Assembly: GCF_003932755.1 (NCBI RefSeq)
Contig: NZ_CP024202.1
Coordinates: forward strand, 1,612,001-1,676,000
DNA length: 64,000 nucleotides
Direction: 5' to 3'
DNA from: Methylomicrobium sp. wino1
GTDB lineage: Bacteria; Pseudomonadota; Gammaproteobacteria; Methylococcales; Methylomonadaceae
Position numbers and translations under genes: made by a program. This document shows positions 1 to 9,843 of the stretch, piece by piece (within the stretch, counting starts at the first letter, position 1; every line of letters begins with the position of its first letter). The notes under the pieces were generated by a model. That model had not been told where the DNA came from and ran no database searches. It saw only the letters and a list, made by a program, of their open reading frames with translations.

Positions 1-2065
1 CATCCTGGTCGACTACTGTGACGTTTTCGATATTCGAATCCAGTTCTGAGATGGTTGCGGCGATAGTCGCGAGTGTTCCCCGTTGATTGAGTATCTCAAT
101 ACGAATTTCAGCCGGAAATTCTCCACTGGTATCCTTGCTCCATTCGACATCTAGCCAACCGGTTTGTTTTTTTCTCGAATCACTGCTGTTTCTGCATTCA
201 TGATGATGAACGACGATGCCGCGTCCGGGGTTGAAAAAACCGACGATCGAATCGCCCGGTATCGGGCGGCAACATTTGGCCAGTGTGACGACCATGCCTT
301 CCGTGCCTTTGATAATTAGTGGGCTATTGACGCCTTGTTCGTTATCGTCGAGTCTAACCGTCGACGAAATGTCATTTTGGCTCAAGCGTTTGGCGACCAA
401 AAACGGCATTTTATTACCAAGCCCTATGTCCTCGAGTAAGGCATCCATGGAGTTGACCGACAACACCTCCAAAAGTTTGTTCACGCGCTCCGATGGAATG
501 GTGTCCAATTGTAAGTTCATGCCTTGTAATTCTTTTTCCAGGAGGCGGCGTCCGAGGTTGATCGCTTCCTGTTGTTTAAAGTTCTTCAGATATGCGCGGA
601 TGCTGCTGCGGGCCTTCGCGGTGACGACATAGTTTAGCCAGAGCGGATTGGGGCGGGCCCAAGAGGTGGTGATGACTTCGACGGTTAAGCCGTTTTCGAG
701 TTGTGTTTGCAACGGCACCAGTTGTTTATCGACCCGAGCCGAGACGCAGGAATTGCCGATATCGGTATGTACCGCATAAGCGAAATCGACGATCGTTGCT
801 CCGCGTGGCAATTTGATAATACCGCCTTGAGGCGTGAATACGAAGACTTCTTGGGGGTAAAGATCGATTTTAAGATTATCGATAAACTCCATGGAGTTGC
901 CGGCCGATTTATGAATCTCCAGTAATTCACGCAGCCATTCATTAGCTCGGGCTTGGGCATGCTCGGTTTTGTCGCTTTCCGCCTTATCGCTATCGGATTT
1001 ATAAAGCCAATGTGCGGCAATGCCCGATTCTGACATTCGGTGCATTTCATGGGTTCTGATTTGAATTTCGATCGGGACGCCATAAGGGCCGATCAATATG
1101 GTATGCAGAGACTGGTAACCGTTGGCCTTGGACAATGCAATATAATCCTTGAATCGTCCGGGAACCGGGTTATACAGATTATGAACGACGCCCAGTGCGC
1201 GATAGCAGGTGTCGGGCTGATCGCAAAGAATTCTAAAGGCATAAACATCGAATACGTCGGCAAAGGATATTTTTTTATTCAGCATTTTTTGATAAATGCT
1301 GAATAGATTTTTTTCGCGTCCTTCGACTTCGCATTCCAAGCCGGCTTCGCGTAGGCGATTTTTAATTGAATTTTGAATGATTTCGACGATTTCTCTTCGA
1401 TTCCCTCGAGCTTTTTTGACGGCGTTTTTTAGGACCGCATGGCGGCCGGGGTATAAGGCTTTAAAACCGAGGGATTCCAGTTGATGGCGGATATGGTTCA
1501 TGCCCAGTCGGTTGGCAATGGGGGCATAAATATCCAGTGTTTCTCGAGCGATGCGGCGTTTTTTTTCAGGTGGCATCGAGCCTAAGGTTTGCATGTTATG
1601 CAGACGATCGGCTAGTTTGACCATGATGACACGCAAATCCTTGGTCATGGCCAAAAACATTTTTCGGACATTTTCCGCCTGAGCTTCGGCTCGCGATTTG
1701 CTGTCGATTTTGCTCAGTTTTGTAACGCCGTCGACCAGTTCGGCTACTTCCATGCTAAACAAGCGACCGAGGTCATCCTTGCTGGCGTGCGTGTCTTCGA
1801 TGACATCATGTAGTAGCGCAGCCATGATACCTTTTGCATCCATGCGCATTTCTGCCAGGCTGATGGCCACGGCGATAGGGTGGCAAATGTAAGCTTCTCC
1901 ACTCTTTCGGAACTGGCCGGCATGCGCCTCCGCGCCATACAGATAGGCCCTACAGATATCGTTGATTTGGTTTTGGTCCATATAGCTTTCCAGAGTCGAG
2001 CATAAACGCCGGATCAGTTTATCCTGAGGGCGTTCGAGTTCGAGGCTGTCAGCTAGTTGTAACAT
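1..2065 (-). CDS. spoT: Bifunctional (p)ppGpp synthetase/hydrolase SpoT, 3' end outside the window
   Basis: Makes and degrades the stringent-response alarmone (p)ppGpp in the cytoplasm. I read 688 codons from the ATG at 2065 without a stop; compared with E. coli SpoT (about 700 residues) only some 35 C-terminal residues of the ACT domain are cut off by the window edge. The N-terminal HD hydrolase domain has the intact motif HDVIEDT at residues 86-92, so hydrolase activity is expected. A synthetase domain follows, with the conserved stretch IEIQIRTHEMH, then a TGS domain (VDFAYAVHTDIG), a zinc-finger-like region (KCCRPIPGD) and the start of the ACT domain. An intact HD motif argues for SpoT rather than RelA. 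The start lies 7 nt after the rpoZ stop, giving the common rpoZ-spoT order and probable cotranscription. No clear Shine-Dalgarno sequence is visible. Confidence 0.96.
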   Translation of the reverse strand, partial: MLQLADSLELERPQDKLIRRLCSTLESYMDQNQINDICRAYLYGAEAHAGQFRKSGEAYICHPIAVAISLAEMRMDAKGIMAALLHDVIEDTHASKDDLGRLFSMEVAELVDGVTKLSKIDSKSRAEAQAENVRKMFLAMTKDLRVIMVKLADRLHNMQTLGSMPPEKKRRIARETLDIYAPIANRLGMNHIRHQLESLGFKALYPGRHAVLKNAVKKARGNRREIVEIIQNSIKNRLREAGLECEVEGREKNLFSIYQKMLNKKISFADVFDVYAFRILCDQPDTCYRALGVVHNLYNPVPGRFKDYIALSKANGYQSLHTILIGPYGVPIEIQIRTHEMHRMSESGIAAHWLYKSDSDKAESDKTEHAQARANEWLRELLEIHKSAGNSMEFIDNLKIDLYPQEVFVFTPQGGIIKLPRGATIVDFAYAVHTDIGNSCVSARVDKQLVPLQTQLENGLTVEVITTSWARPNPLWLNYVVTAKARSSIRAYLKNFKQQEAINLGRRLLEKELQGMNLQLDTIPSERVNKLLEVLSVNSMDALLEDIGLGNKMPFLVAKRLSQNDISSTVRLDDNEQGVNSPLIIKGTEGMVVTLAKCCRPIPGDSIVGFFNPGRGIVVHHHECRNSSDSRKKQTGWLDVEWSKDTSGEFPAEIRIEILNQRGTLATIAATISELDSNIENVTVVDQD

Positions 2066-2072
2066 GGCTTTA

Positions 2073-2312
2073 TTAGAGTGTTAAATCGGCTTCGGTATCG
2101 TCGCCGGTTCGATGCAGCAGATTGATGTTGTCGGCATTGACATGCCCTGCAGCAATTTCGCGCAAGGCGAGTACGGTGTCTTTGTCTTTGCCGCGCGGGA
2201 TAAATTCCTCCGCGCCCTTGCTCAATTGGCGGGCGCGTTTGCTAGCTAACAACACTAGTTTAAAACGGTTTTCGACATGCTCAAGGCAGTCTTCGATAGT
2301 GACTCTGGCCAT
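2073..2312 (-). CDS. rpoZ: RNA polymerase omega subunit
   Basis: Small RNA polymerase subunit that assists beta' folding and forms part of a ppGpp binding site. The product is 79 residues, beginning [17 protein letters not shown], which is the classic omega N-terminus; the family is usually 70-95 residues. I chose the ATG at 2312 rather than an upstream in-frame codon at 2330, because an AGGA ribosome-binding site sits 7 nt before it and homologues begin MARVT. It is followed directly by spoT on the same strand. A short GC hairpin (6-bp arms around 2338-2353) lies in its 5' untranslated region. Confidence 0.96.
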   Translation of the reverse strand: MARVTIEDCLEHVENRFKLVLLASKRARQLSKGAEEFIPRGKDKDTVLALREIAAGHVNADNINLLHRTGDDTEADLTL

Positions 2313-2377
2313 AGTGATCCTGTGAAACAATAAATACCGGCCTTTGGGCCGGATGAAAAGGGCATTTATTATAAAAG

Positions 2378-2402
2378 GAAACGCTGTTTAAATCAGCGTT
2401 TC
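2378..2402 (-). terminator. Probable intrinsic terminator between pgk and rpoZ
   Basis: A 9-bp perfect inverted repeat (GAAACGCTG and CAGCGTTTC) around a 7-nt loop. Read leftward it is followed by CCTTTTATAAT, a short T-rich tract. It lies downstream of pgk and upstream of rpoZ. The T tract is short, so termination may be partial; the overlapping TATAAT could serve as the -10 of an rpoZ promoter. Confidence 0.5.
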
Positions 2403-2571
2403 AATAAAAGACTCCGATAACTCTTTTGCAGTTCAAATTACGAACGGTTTGTAACAGTCGCGAGAGGCTGAGACAGTGGTGTTAAGTTTATACAGGCGGT
2501 AATCCCGAAGAGGCGATAAACTTTTCGCCGGAATCGTTGCCTCGGCGTGTTATCGGTTGATCCGGAGTTTC

Positions 2572-3744
2572 TCAAGCGCGTTGTTTTAAAACGGCTACGG
2601 CCGGTAATTCTTTGCCCTCCAAAAATTCAAGAAACGCGCCGCCGCCGGTCGAAGCATAGGATATTTGTTCTTCAATTCCATATTTGTCTATTGCCGCTAG
2701 CGTATCACCACCGCCGGCAATTGAAAAGCCACTGCTGTCGGCAATGGCTTTGGATAGGGCTTCGGTGCCGCCACCGAATTGATCGAATTCGAAAACCCCG
2801 ACCGGTCCATTCCAGACGATCGTGCCCGCAGATTTTAGAATGTCGGCATAAAGCGCCGCGGTTTCAGGACCGATATCCATAATCAAATCGTCGGCTTGGA
2901 CATCGGCGACTTTTTTGACTGTCGCGGCGGCGTTTTCCGAAAATTCTTTTGCGCAAACTACATCGACCGGAACCGGGATTTCAGCACCGTTACGTTTGGC
3001 TTGATCCATCAATCGATTCGCTTCATCGATTAAATCGGCTTCATAGAGGGATTTGCCTACCGGAAATCCGGCTGCAGCGATAAAGGTATTGGCAATACCG
3101 CCACCGACGATGAGTCGGTCGACTCTTTGCGATAGGGATTCGAGTACGGTGAGCTTGGTCGAAACCTTCGAACCTCCGACGATTGCGACCAGAGGCCGGT
3201 CAGGGCTTTCCAATGCCTTGCCTAAGGCGTCCAATTCTTTAGCTAATAAGGGGCCGGCGCAAGCGATCGGTGCAAATTGCGCAACGCTATGCGTGGACGC
3301 TTGGGCACGATGAGCGGTGCCGAATGCATCCATTACGAAAATATCGCATAGGGCAGCCATTTTCTTGCCCAGCTCTTCGCTGTTTTTCCCTTCGCCTTTA
3401 TTGAAGCGCACGTTTTCGCATAAAACGACTTCACCTGGCTGTATTTCGATACCATCGATCCAGTCTTTTTCTAAGCGTACGGGTTTGCCTAATAAGCCTT
3501 GCAAATGTTCGGCAACCGGTTTCATCGAGGCTTCTTCGCTGTAAACGCCTTCTTCGGGACGACCTAAGTGCGACATCAGAATGACTGCGGCGCCGGCTGA
3601 TAAAGCGTGTTTAATAGTGGGCAAGCTGGCTTGTATGCGGATGTCGCTAGCCACTTTTCCGTTTTTGATCGGGACATTTAAGTCTTCACGAATCAATACG
3701 CGTTTATTTGATAAGTCCAGATCGACCATTTTTTTTATCGACAT
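2572..3744 (-). CDS. pgk: Phosphoglycerate kinase
   Basis: Glycolytic and gluconeogenic enzyme that interconverts 1,3-bisphosphoglycerate plus ADP with 3-phosphoglycerate plus ATP in the cytoplasm. The 390-residue product has the normal bacterial length. Visible family motifs are the N-terminal substrate-binding stretch [12 protein letters not shown], the basic patch around LMSHLGRP, and the C-terminal nucleotide-binding segments WNGPVGVFE and [11 protein letters not shown]. The reading frame stays open to 3951, but the ATG at 3744 is the real start: AGGAG lies just upstream and the protein then begins [11 protein letters not shown], as in homologues. No gap or fba gene neighbours it; ubiB lies upstream on the same strand after a 405-bp gap. 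Confidence 0.97.
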   Translation of the reverse strand: MSIKKMVDLDLSNKRVLIREDLNVPIKNGKVASDIRIQASLPTIKHALSAGAAVILMSHLGRPEEGVYSEEASMKPVAEHLQGLLGKPVRLEKDWIDGIEIQPGEVVLCENVRFNKGEGKNSEELGKKMAALCDIFVMDAFGTAHRAQASTHSVAQFAPIACAGPLLAKELDALGKALESPDRPLVAIVGGSKVSTKLTVLESLSQRVDRLIVGGGIANTFIAAAGFPVGKSLYEADLIDEANRLMDQAKRNGAEIPVPVDVVCAKEFSENAAATVKKVADVQADDLIMDIGPETAALYADILKSAGTIVWNGPVGVFEFDQFGGGTEALSKAIADSSGFSIAGGGDTLAAIDKYGIEEQISYASTGGGAFLEFLEGKELPAVAVLKQRA

Positions 3745-4149
3745 ATATTTGGCTCCTGATGGTGAGTTGAGATAAGGTTGAAAAATGCTGTCTACATCGG
3801 TAGATTGTAAAAAATAGAAGTAATTATTCGGCGCATGTGGTCGGTTTGGTGGTGATTTAATTGGATCGACACAGAAACTTTCTCTTTTTCGTTTTTCCGA
3901 ACGGCTATTCGGTTCGCCAATCAAAGAAGAAATACACTCTTTACTAACCAAATTTTGACGCCGCGATGGGACAGAGGAACGAATACCCCGGTGTTCCCCA
4001 TACGCAAATTCCGAAATTTGATGTGCGATTAGGTATATTGGCAGTGTCTTATGTATCGGGGCTTGTGTGTTAAATCCGTGCCATGGGTACTCATTATATT
4101 TTATAAAGTTAATGAATATGGCGAATTAGGCGCGTGATCTAAAGTTGTA
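3745..4149. other. 405-bp gap between ubiB and pgk
   Basis: No credible gene. It should hold the pgk promoter, though I see no strong -35/-10 pair. At 4011-4036 it contains one copy of the short dispersed motif (CCGAAATTTG followed by a GTGCGA-like segment and GGTATA) found at several other gene ends in the window. Confidence 0.6.
4011..4036 (+). repeat. Dispersed signature motif, copy 1
   Basis: Reads CCGAAATTTG, then ATGTGCGATT, then AGGTATA. It matches copies at 29,031, 42,460, 45,975 and 50,571 in both order and spacing. It lies 114 bp beyond the stop of the leftward gene ubiB. Confidence 0.5.
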
Positions 4150-5700
4150 TTATTGTAGCAAAATAGCGGCACCTATCATTGCCGCGCCGATCAAAATGGT
4201 AGTTAGGGTGGCATTTTGGTTACGTTCGATTTGTTTGCGTATTAAGTGCAATTCGCGGTTTTGTTGATCCATTTGTTCGCGAGCGTGCCCGGCGTCATTC
4301 AGTGCCTTGATAACTAGTGCCGGTATTTCCGGGAATTGCTCCGCTAGTTCGGGAAACTGTTGTAAGGCTTTTTGTATTTTGGCTTTCGGGCCTAGACGTT
4401 CGCGAAACCATTTTTCCAAAAATGGTTTCGCGGTTTGCCATAAGTCTAGTTCAGGATAAAGCTGGCGGCCGAGTCCTTCAATATTAAGCAAGGTTTTTTG
4501 CAGTAGCACCAGTTGCGGTTGAACATGCATGTCGAAGCGTCGGGCGGTTTGAAACAAACGCAACAATAAGTGTCCGAAAGAAATGTCCTTGAGCGGTTTT
4601 TCGAAAATTGGCTCGCAAACACTTCGGATGGCCGATTCAAAGTCTTCGACACGCGTCGTTCCGGGAACCCAGCCGGATTCAACATGCATCTGCGCGACCC
4701 GGCGGTAATCCCGATTGAAAAAGGCTAGAAAGTTTTCGGCCAAGTAGCGTTGATCGGATTCTGACAAAGTGCCGACGATGCCGAAATCGACTGCGAGATA
4801 TTTGGCAGGGAGTTCGACGAAAATATTACCGGGATGCATGTCGGCATGAAAAAAATTATCGCGGAAGACTTGCGTGAAAAAAATTTCGACACCGCGTTCG
4901 GCAAGTAGTTTGAAGTCGGCATTACTGGTTCGCAATTGTTCGATGTTGCCGACCGGTATGCCTTTGATGCGCTCCATGACCATAACTTTTTGGCGAGTCA
5001 GCGGCCAATGTACTTCCGGCACATAAATCATTTCCGAATGTTCGAAATTTCGGCGCAATTTAGCGGCGTTGGCTGCTTCTCTGACCAAATCGAGTTCATC
5101 TAGTGTAGACCTCTCGAATTCCATAACAACTTCCCGTGGTCTTAATCGTCGGGCGTCGCTCCAAAAGCGTTCGGCAAAGCGGGCTAATTCGTATAGCAAG
5201 CCTACATCGGATTGTATGCGCTGTTCGATGTCGGGTCGTAATACCTTAACTATGACCTGTTCGCCGCTTTTTAACACGGCAGTATGCACTTGTGCGACCG
5301 AGGCCGACGCTAGCGGTTTGTCGTCGAATTCGGCGAAAGCCTCGCTAATCGGTAATTCCAGTTCTTTTTCGATAATCGCACGGGCGATGTTGCTGGAAAA
5401 CGGCGGAACCTTGTCTTGTAGTTTGACCAGTTCATCCGCGATATCTTCAGGTAGTAGATCCTTACGGGTGGATAAGGCTTGGCCGAATTTTACATAGATG
5501 GGGCCTAAATCTTCGAGTGCGCGACGAATTCTGACGCCGCGCGCCTCTGTTCCTCGCCCTAGCCAAAAAGTAGGCGATAAGAAAGCTAAAAACCGAATTG
5601 GCCGAAATAAATGCGTTTTTAAGACAATTTCATCAAGGCCGTGGAAGACTAGGACCCAGTTGATGTGAATCAGGCGCAGCAATATTTTTGGGCGGATCAC
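4150..5700 (-). CDS. ubiB: Ubiquinone biosynthesis protein UbiB (ABC1/ADCK-type atypical kinase)
   Basis: Accessory protein of aerobic ubiquinone synthesis, belonging to the ABC1/ADCK kinase-like family and anchored in the inner membrane. The 516-residue product shows the family hallmarks: the invariant [10 protein letters not shown] near the N-terminus, the alanine-rich ASASVAQVH replacing the usual P-loop, VIVKVLRP with the ATP-site lysine, ADMHPGNIF in the catalytic loop, and AVDFGIVG in place of DFG. A hydrophobic C-terminal segment ([17 protein letters not shown]) fits the membrane anchor of the family. It is the last gene of a ubiE-ubiJ-ubiB cluster, the same order as in E. coli. Confidence 0.96.
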   Translation of the reverse strand: MIRPKILLRLIHINWVLVFHGLDEIVLKTHLFRPIRFLAFLSPTFWLGRGTEARGVRIRRALEDLGPIYVKFGQALSTRKDLLPEDIADELVKLQDKVPPFSSNIARAIIEKELELPISEAFAEFDDKPLASASVAQVHTAVLKSGEQVIVKVLRPDIEQRIQSDVGLLYELARFAERFWSDARRLRPREVVMEFERSTLDELDLVREAANAAKLRRNFEHSEMIYVPEVHWPLTRQKVMVMERIKGIPVGNIEQLRTSNADFKLLAERGVEIFFTQVFRDNFFHADMHPGNIFVELPAKYLAVDFGIVGTLSESDQRYLAENFLAFFNRDYRRVAQMHVESGWVPGTTRVEDFESAIRSVCEPIFEKPLKDISFGHLLLRLFQTARRFDMHVQPQLVLLQKTLLNIEGLGRQLYPELDLWQTAKPFLEKWFRERLGPKAKIQKALQQFPELAEQFPEIPALVIKALNDAGHAREQMDQQNRELHLIRKQIERNQNATLTTILIGAAMIGAAILLQ

Positions 5701-5757
5701 TGAGTTACCTTGTAAAATTGTCGTGGATGGGTCAAAGGGGTTGGTTTGTGTATAGGG

Positions 5758-6366
5758 TTAAGGCTGTTTGATGTGGGCAATCTCAAGATTTTCGAGACGG
5801 TTTTGCAATCGGTTGAGATCTGTTTGCAGGTCGCCGATTTTACGATAGAAAATATCGGCCTCTGGTTTTGCGGGTAAGTCTCGAGCTTCCTCCTGAAGAA
5901 ATTCCGTTAGGTTGAGCCGGAAGCTTTCGAGCATTTCGCCGGTCCAGCGTTGGCCGGTACGAAAAAAGTTCCCTATGCGATGTGCAATGATATCGCCGGT
6001 ATAACGCGATAGAGGTTCTTCGAGGTCGATATTTATCATTTCGAAAAAGCTAATGAATGCATGCCCGACTTCACTGTCGCCGTTGATTTCGATCGAGTCG
6101 TTGAATAATGTGCTGCCCAAGCCTTTTGCGCCGAATGCTAGTGCCGTGCCGGTCAATAAGGTATCGGCCGGGGCAGGGTAGTCGTCTAAGACCTGAATAA
6201 GGGTGTCCGAAGGACAAAGATAGAGGGTTTCATTGAACGGCTGGATGGTAATGCCGATCACTTTGCCGGATAGCGGTGCCAATAAATAACTGGCATCGCG
6301 GTCAAGTGCGACGAAGCGATTCAAGGCGGTTTCGAAAACGCTAAGCAGGAGGGGTTTTACGGTCAT
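5758..6366 (-). CDS. ubiJ: Ubiquinone biosynthesis accessory factor UbiJ (SCP2 lipid-binding domain)
   Basis: Non-catalytic scaffold of the soluble ubiquinone-biosynthesis complex; its SCP2 domain binds the polyprenyl-phenol intermediates. The product is 202 residues, against 201 for E. coli UbiJ. An N-terminal SCP2-like half (TVKPLLLSVFETALNRF, then a beta-rich segment) is followed by a helical C-terminus ending in a heptad-like stretch (IGDLQTDLNRLQNRLENLE), probably a coiled coil that mediates assembly. It sits 33 bp after ubiE and 57 bp before ubiB on the same strand; this order is the strongest support, because the sequence itself is poorly conserved. Confidence 0.9.
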   Translation of the reverse strand: MTVKPLLLSVFETALNRFVALDRDASYLLAPLSGKVIGITIQPFNETLYLCPSDTLIQVLDDYPAPADTLLTGTALAFGAKGLGSTLFNDSIEINGDSEVGHAFISFFEMINIDLEEPLSRYTGDIIAHRIGNFFRTGQRWTGEMLESFRLNLTEFLQEEARDLPAKPEADIFYRKIGDLQTDLNRLQNRLENLEIAHIKQP

Positions 6367-6399
6367 GAGTGAATCGTCGTTATATTGGGGGCGGCATTA

Positions 6400-7149
6400 T
6401 TATATTTTATAGCCTCTATGTACCGCCACGATGCCTTGCGTTAAATTAAAATATTCGCAGCGTTCGAGTCCAGCATTTTCCATCATTTTTTTGAGGTCGT
6501 CTTGTTTCGGATGCATGCGGATCGACTCGGCTAAATACCGGTAGCTCTCTTCGTCCTTTGCGACGAACTTTCCGATTTTGGGCATCAAGTTGAATGAATA
6601 AAAGTCGTAAACCTTTTCGGTCAATTTGTCGGTCGGGTGGGAAAATTCCAGCACGATGACCCTTCCGCCCGGCTTTAACACGCGATACATCGATCTTAAT
6701 GCAGCGTCTTTGTCGGTAACATTACGCAACCCAAAGCCGATACAAACGCAGTCGAAGGAGTTGTCCTCGAAAGGTAGGCATTCCGCATTGACTTGGGCGA
6801 AGCGAATATTGCTAATGATGCCCTGGTCAATCAAGCGATCGCGACCATTACGCAGCATTTCTGCGTTGATGTCTGCGAGGACTACTTGCCCTTTCTTGCC
6901 GACGCGTTTTTCGAAGAGTATTGTCAGGTCGCCGGTGCCGCCGGCTAGGTCAAGTACACTTTCGCCGCTACGGACATTGCTAAGTTGTACTGCGATACGT
7001 TTCCAAATGCGATGAATGCCGAACGACATTAAATCGTTCATGATATCGTATTTGCCGGCTACGGAGTCGAATACACTCCGGACCATTTGAACCTTTTCTT
7101 CCTTAGCGACTTGTTTGAAGCCGAAATGTGTTGTGTTTTCGTTTGTCAT
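6400..7149 (-). CDS. ubiE: Ubiquinone/menaquinone biosynthesis C-methyltransferase UbiE
   Basis: SAM-dependent C-methyltransferase that methylates the ring of the ubiquinone precursor (and demethylmenaquinone where present). The product has 249 residues, close to the 251 of E. coli UbiE. Visible motifs are the SAM-binding motif I ([15 protein letters not shown]), the family signature [18 protein letters not shown] near the N-terminus, [10 protein letters not shown] and [13 protein letters not shown]. It heads the ubiE-ubiJ-ubiB cluster and is preceded by a 150-bp gap after the DUF971 gene, so it may have its own promoter. Confidence 0.97.
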   Translation of the reverse strand: MTNENTTHFGFKQVAKEEKVQMVRSVFDSVAGKYDIMNDLMSFGIHRIWKRIAVQLSNVRSGESVLDLAGGTGDLTILFEKRVGKKGQVVLADINAEMLRNGRDRLIDQGIISNIRFAQVNAECLPFEDNSFDCVCIGFGLRNVTDKDAALRSMYRVLKPGGRVIVLEFSHPTDKLTEKVYDFYSFNLMPKIGKFVAKDEESYRYLAESIRMHPKQDDLKKMMENAGLERCEYFNLTQGIVAVHRGYKI

Positions 7150-7299
7150 GTTTTTTCCGGTTAGGCGCTAATCAGTGATCGAATTCGGTCGACAGCAAGG
7201 GTGTTGGTCCGAAGGCAAGGGCTTAAGGCGGCAAAATATCAAGCCGCACAGTCGCCTCGTCATCGAGAATGCTCGCACAATATCGGAGGGGCTTTTGGG

Positions 7300-7677
7300 T
7301 TACTGATGACGTGGTTGTCCAGTCGCTTCCAGTTTATCCAAGTACGCAGCCCATAGCTCCTTGTATTCCGAGCCCAATTTATAAAGTAATGGCCAAGTGT
7401 AAATGCCAGTTTTATGACCGTCGCTAAAAACCGGGGTTATCGCATAATTGCCGACCGGTTTAAGTTCGTTGATGGTAACGTTTTCTTTGCCTATTTGTAA
7501 TATCTCCTGGCCGGGTCCATGGCCTATCGCTTCCGCCGAAGGCGTGTAGACGCGAAGGTATTCATAAGGCAACGAAAAGGTGTGTCCGTCGTCGAAACTA
7601 ATTTCCAAAATTCGTGAATTCTGGTGTAACTTGATTTCGGTCGGTGTTATGTCGATTTCTTGTACGGTCAGACGCAT
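7300..7677 (-). CDS. DUF971 family protein
   Basis: 125-residue protein of the DUF971 family, which is related to the N-terminal domain of gamma-butyrobetaine hydroxylase; its own biochemical role is not known to me. Typical features are the beta-rich start ending in ISFDDGHTFSLPYEYLRVYTPSAEA, followed by NYAITPVFSDGHKTGIYTW. It begins only 4 nt after the hslU stop on the same strand, so it is the third gene of an hslV-hslU-DUF971 transcript, an arrangement common in proteobacteria. Confidence 0.88.
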   Translation of the reverse strand: MRLTVQEIDITPTEIKLHQNSRILEISFDDGHTFSLPYEYLRVYTPSAEAIGHGPGQEILQIGKENVTINELKPVGNYAITPVFSDGHKTGIYTWPLLYKLGSEYKELWAAYLDKLEATGQPRHQ

Positions 7678-7681
7678 AAGT

Positions 7682-9007
7682 TTAGAGTATATAGCGGCTT
7701 AAGTCTTCATCCTGGGCTAACTCGGCAAGATGGGCATCGACGTAGCTTGCGTCAATCGTGATCGATTGTTCGTTTAGCTCGGGTGCGTTAAAGGATATTT
7801 CCTCGAGTAACCGCTCCAGTAGGGTATGCAACCTTCTTGCGCCAATGTTTTCCGTTGTTTCATTGACTTGCCAGCCTAGTTCGGCAATGCGCTGAATGCC
7901 GTCCTGAGAGAAATTCAGCAATACTCCTTCGGTAGCTAATAAGGCTTGATATTGCTCGGTCAATGAGGCGTCCGGTTCTGTCAGGATACGTACAAAGTCA
8001 TCGGCGGTTAGGGCATCGAGTTCAACTCGGATAGGAAAACGGCCCTGCAATTCTGGAATGAGATCCGATGGTTTGGTCAAATGAAAGGCGCCTGAGGCAA
8101 TGAACAAAATATGATCGGTTTTGATTGTGCCGTATTTGGTGCTAACCGTGCTGCCTTCGACCAGCGGTAACAAATCGCGTTGAACGCCTTCGCGGGAAAC
8201 CTCGCCGCCGCCGCTACCTATTTCGGAACGTTTACAAATTTTATCGATTTCGTCTAGGAAAACGATGCCGTTTTGTTCCACGGAATCAACGGCGCGTAGC
8301 TTGATATCTTCTTCATTGACCAATTTGGCGGCTTCTTCTTCTTGCAGTACTTTCAAAGCATCCTTGATTTTCATTTTACGAGAGCTTTTTCGGCTGCTGC
8401 TGAGATTTTGAAACATCCCTTGTAATTGACTGGTCATTTCTTCCATGCCGGGAGGAGCCATGATTTCAACGCCGACCGGGGCAACGCGGACATCGATTTC
8501 AATTTCCTTATCGTCTAACTCGCATTCGCGTAGTTTCTTGCGCATTTTTTGACGCGTGGACGACTCGGTTTCGGAAAGCATGCCGCCGCTAGCGCTCGGT
8601 AACAAGATGTCGAGTACAGATTCTTCGGCGGCATCGGCCGCCCTGTTTTGAACCTTATCCATCTCTTCTTGGCGGGTCATTTTTACCGCGGTATCGACGA
8701 GGTCGCGAATGATCGATTCAACGTCGCGGCCGACATAGCCCACTTCGGTAAATTTAGTGGCTTCTATCTTAATGAATGGCGCGTTCGCTAGTTTGGCTAA
8801 GCGTCTGGCGATTTCGGTTTTGCCGACGCCGGTGGGGCCAATCATCAGGATGTTTTTCGGAGTGATTTCATCGCGTAGAATGCCGCTAACGAGGCTGCGA
8901 CGCCAGCGATTACGTAGCGCGATTGCGACAGCTCTTTTGGCGTTGGCTTGTCCTATGATGTGTTTATCCAGTTCGTGGACGATTTCTCTTGGTGTCATTT
9001 GGCTCAT
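7682..9007 (-). CDS. hslU: ATP-dependent protease ATPase subunit HslU (ClpY)
   Basis: Hexameric AAA+ unfoldase that feeds substrates to the HslV peptidase. The 441-residue product (E. coli 443) contains the Walker A motif [15 protein letters not shown] near residue 57, a variable charged I-domain in the middle, Walker [12 protein letters not shown], sensor-like GRFPIRVEL, and the C-terminal tail ending LSRYIL that docks into HslV. Its ATG overlaps the hslV stop codon by 4 nt (ATGA), so the two are translationally coupled. Confidence 0.98.
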   Translation of the reverse strand: MSQMTPREIVHELDKHIIGQANAKRAVAIALRNRWRRSLVSGILRDEITPKNILMIGPTGVGKTEIARRLAKLANAPFIKIEATKFTEVGYVGRDVESIIRDLVDTAVKMTRQEEMDKVQNRAADAAEESVLDILLPSASGGMLSETESSTRQKMRKKLRECELDDKEIEIDVRVAPVGVEIMAPPGMEEMTSQLQGMFQNLSSSRKSSRKMKIKDALKVLQEEEAAKLVNEEDIKLRAVDSVEQNGIVFLDEIDKICKRSEIGSGGGEVSREGVQRDLLPLVEGSTVSTKYGTIKTDHILFIASGAFHLTKPSDLIPELQGRFPIRVELDALTADDFVRILTEPDASLTEQYQALLATEGVLLNFSQDGIQRIAELGWQVNETTENIGARRLHTLLERLLEEISFNAPELNEQSITIDASYVDAHLAELAQDEDLSRYIL

Positions 9008-9561
9008 TCGGTCGGCTCTTTGGGTTCGGCGTCGAGTTCTTCAATGCGTAGGTTATGATTGGTATAAATACATATGTCCGCGGCTATATTGAGAGAGCGC
9101 TCGACAATTTCTCTAGCGCTGAGCTGGGTGTTTTCCAGTAATGCTCGAGCAGCGGATTGTGCATAAGGTCCTCCGGAGCCGATAGCTATGAGTTCGTGTT
9201 CCGGTTCAATGACGTCGCCGGTTCCTGATATGATCAAAGAGGATTTTGCGTCCGCGATAGTAAGCAAAGCTTCAAGCCTACGTAAGGCACGATCGGTACG
9301 CCAATCTTTAGCCATTTCCACGGCTGCGCGAGTTAAATTACCGCGATGTTTTTCCAGCTTGCCTTCAAAATGCTCAAACAAGGTAAATGCATCGGCCGTA
9401 GCCCCTGCGAACCCCGCGATCACTTTATCGTGATATAAGCGCCGAACTTTGCGTGCGTTGCCTTTCATCACAGTGTTGCCAAGCGTTACCTGGCCGTCAC
9501 CGCCAATGACCACTTTATCTCCGCGTCGGACGGAAAGAATGGTTGTTCCTCTGAAGTTCAC
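9004..9561 (-). CDS. hslV: ATP-dependent protease subunit HslV (ClpQ)
   Basis: Proteasome-like threonine peptidase that forms a double hexamer capped by HslU. The 185-residue product begins at a GTG and reads [13 protein letters not shown]. The catalytic N-terminal threonine is expected at residue 6 after removal of a five-residue leader, a form seen in several proteobacteria. Conserved stretches include [14 protein letters not shown] and [18 protein letters not shown]. Some homologues start directly at the first TT with only a Met. It is the first gene of the operon; the IS66 element lies about 280 bp upstream. Confidence 0.97.
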   Translation of the reverse strand: MNFRGTTILSVRRGDKVVIGGDGQVTLGNTVMKGNARKVRRLYHDKVIAGFAGATADAFTLFEHFEGKLEKHRGNLTRAAVEMAKDWRTDRALRRLEALLTIADAKSSLIISGTGDVIEPEHELIAIGSGGPYAQSAARALLENTQLSAREIVERSLNIAADICIYTNHNLRIEELDAEPKEPTE

Positions 9562-9843
9562 TTCTAATTCCCGGTTTAATAATAATTAAAGTATGGCAAT
9601 TCTACCTGTCTTATTCCGTATAAGGAAAAGAATCTGAATTGTTGTCATGAATATAATACAGAATATGGGTTGCACGATTGAAATTTCAATAGATAGAAGG
9701 TGAAAGTATAGATTAATTCAGTTCCTGAAGGTTTAATTGAGCACTAAAATTGGATGTTTCATATAATTAAAGTATAAAAAGAATTGAGTCGGTTTGGTTT
9801 TGCTCGACACTTGATGTGATGTTGCATACTCCTTCCAAGAATT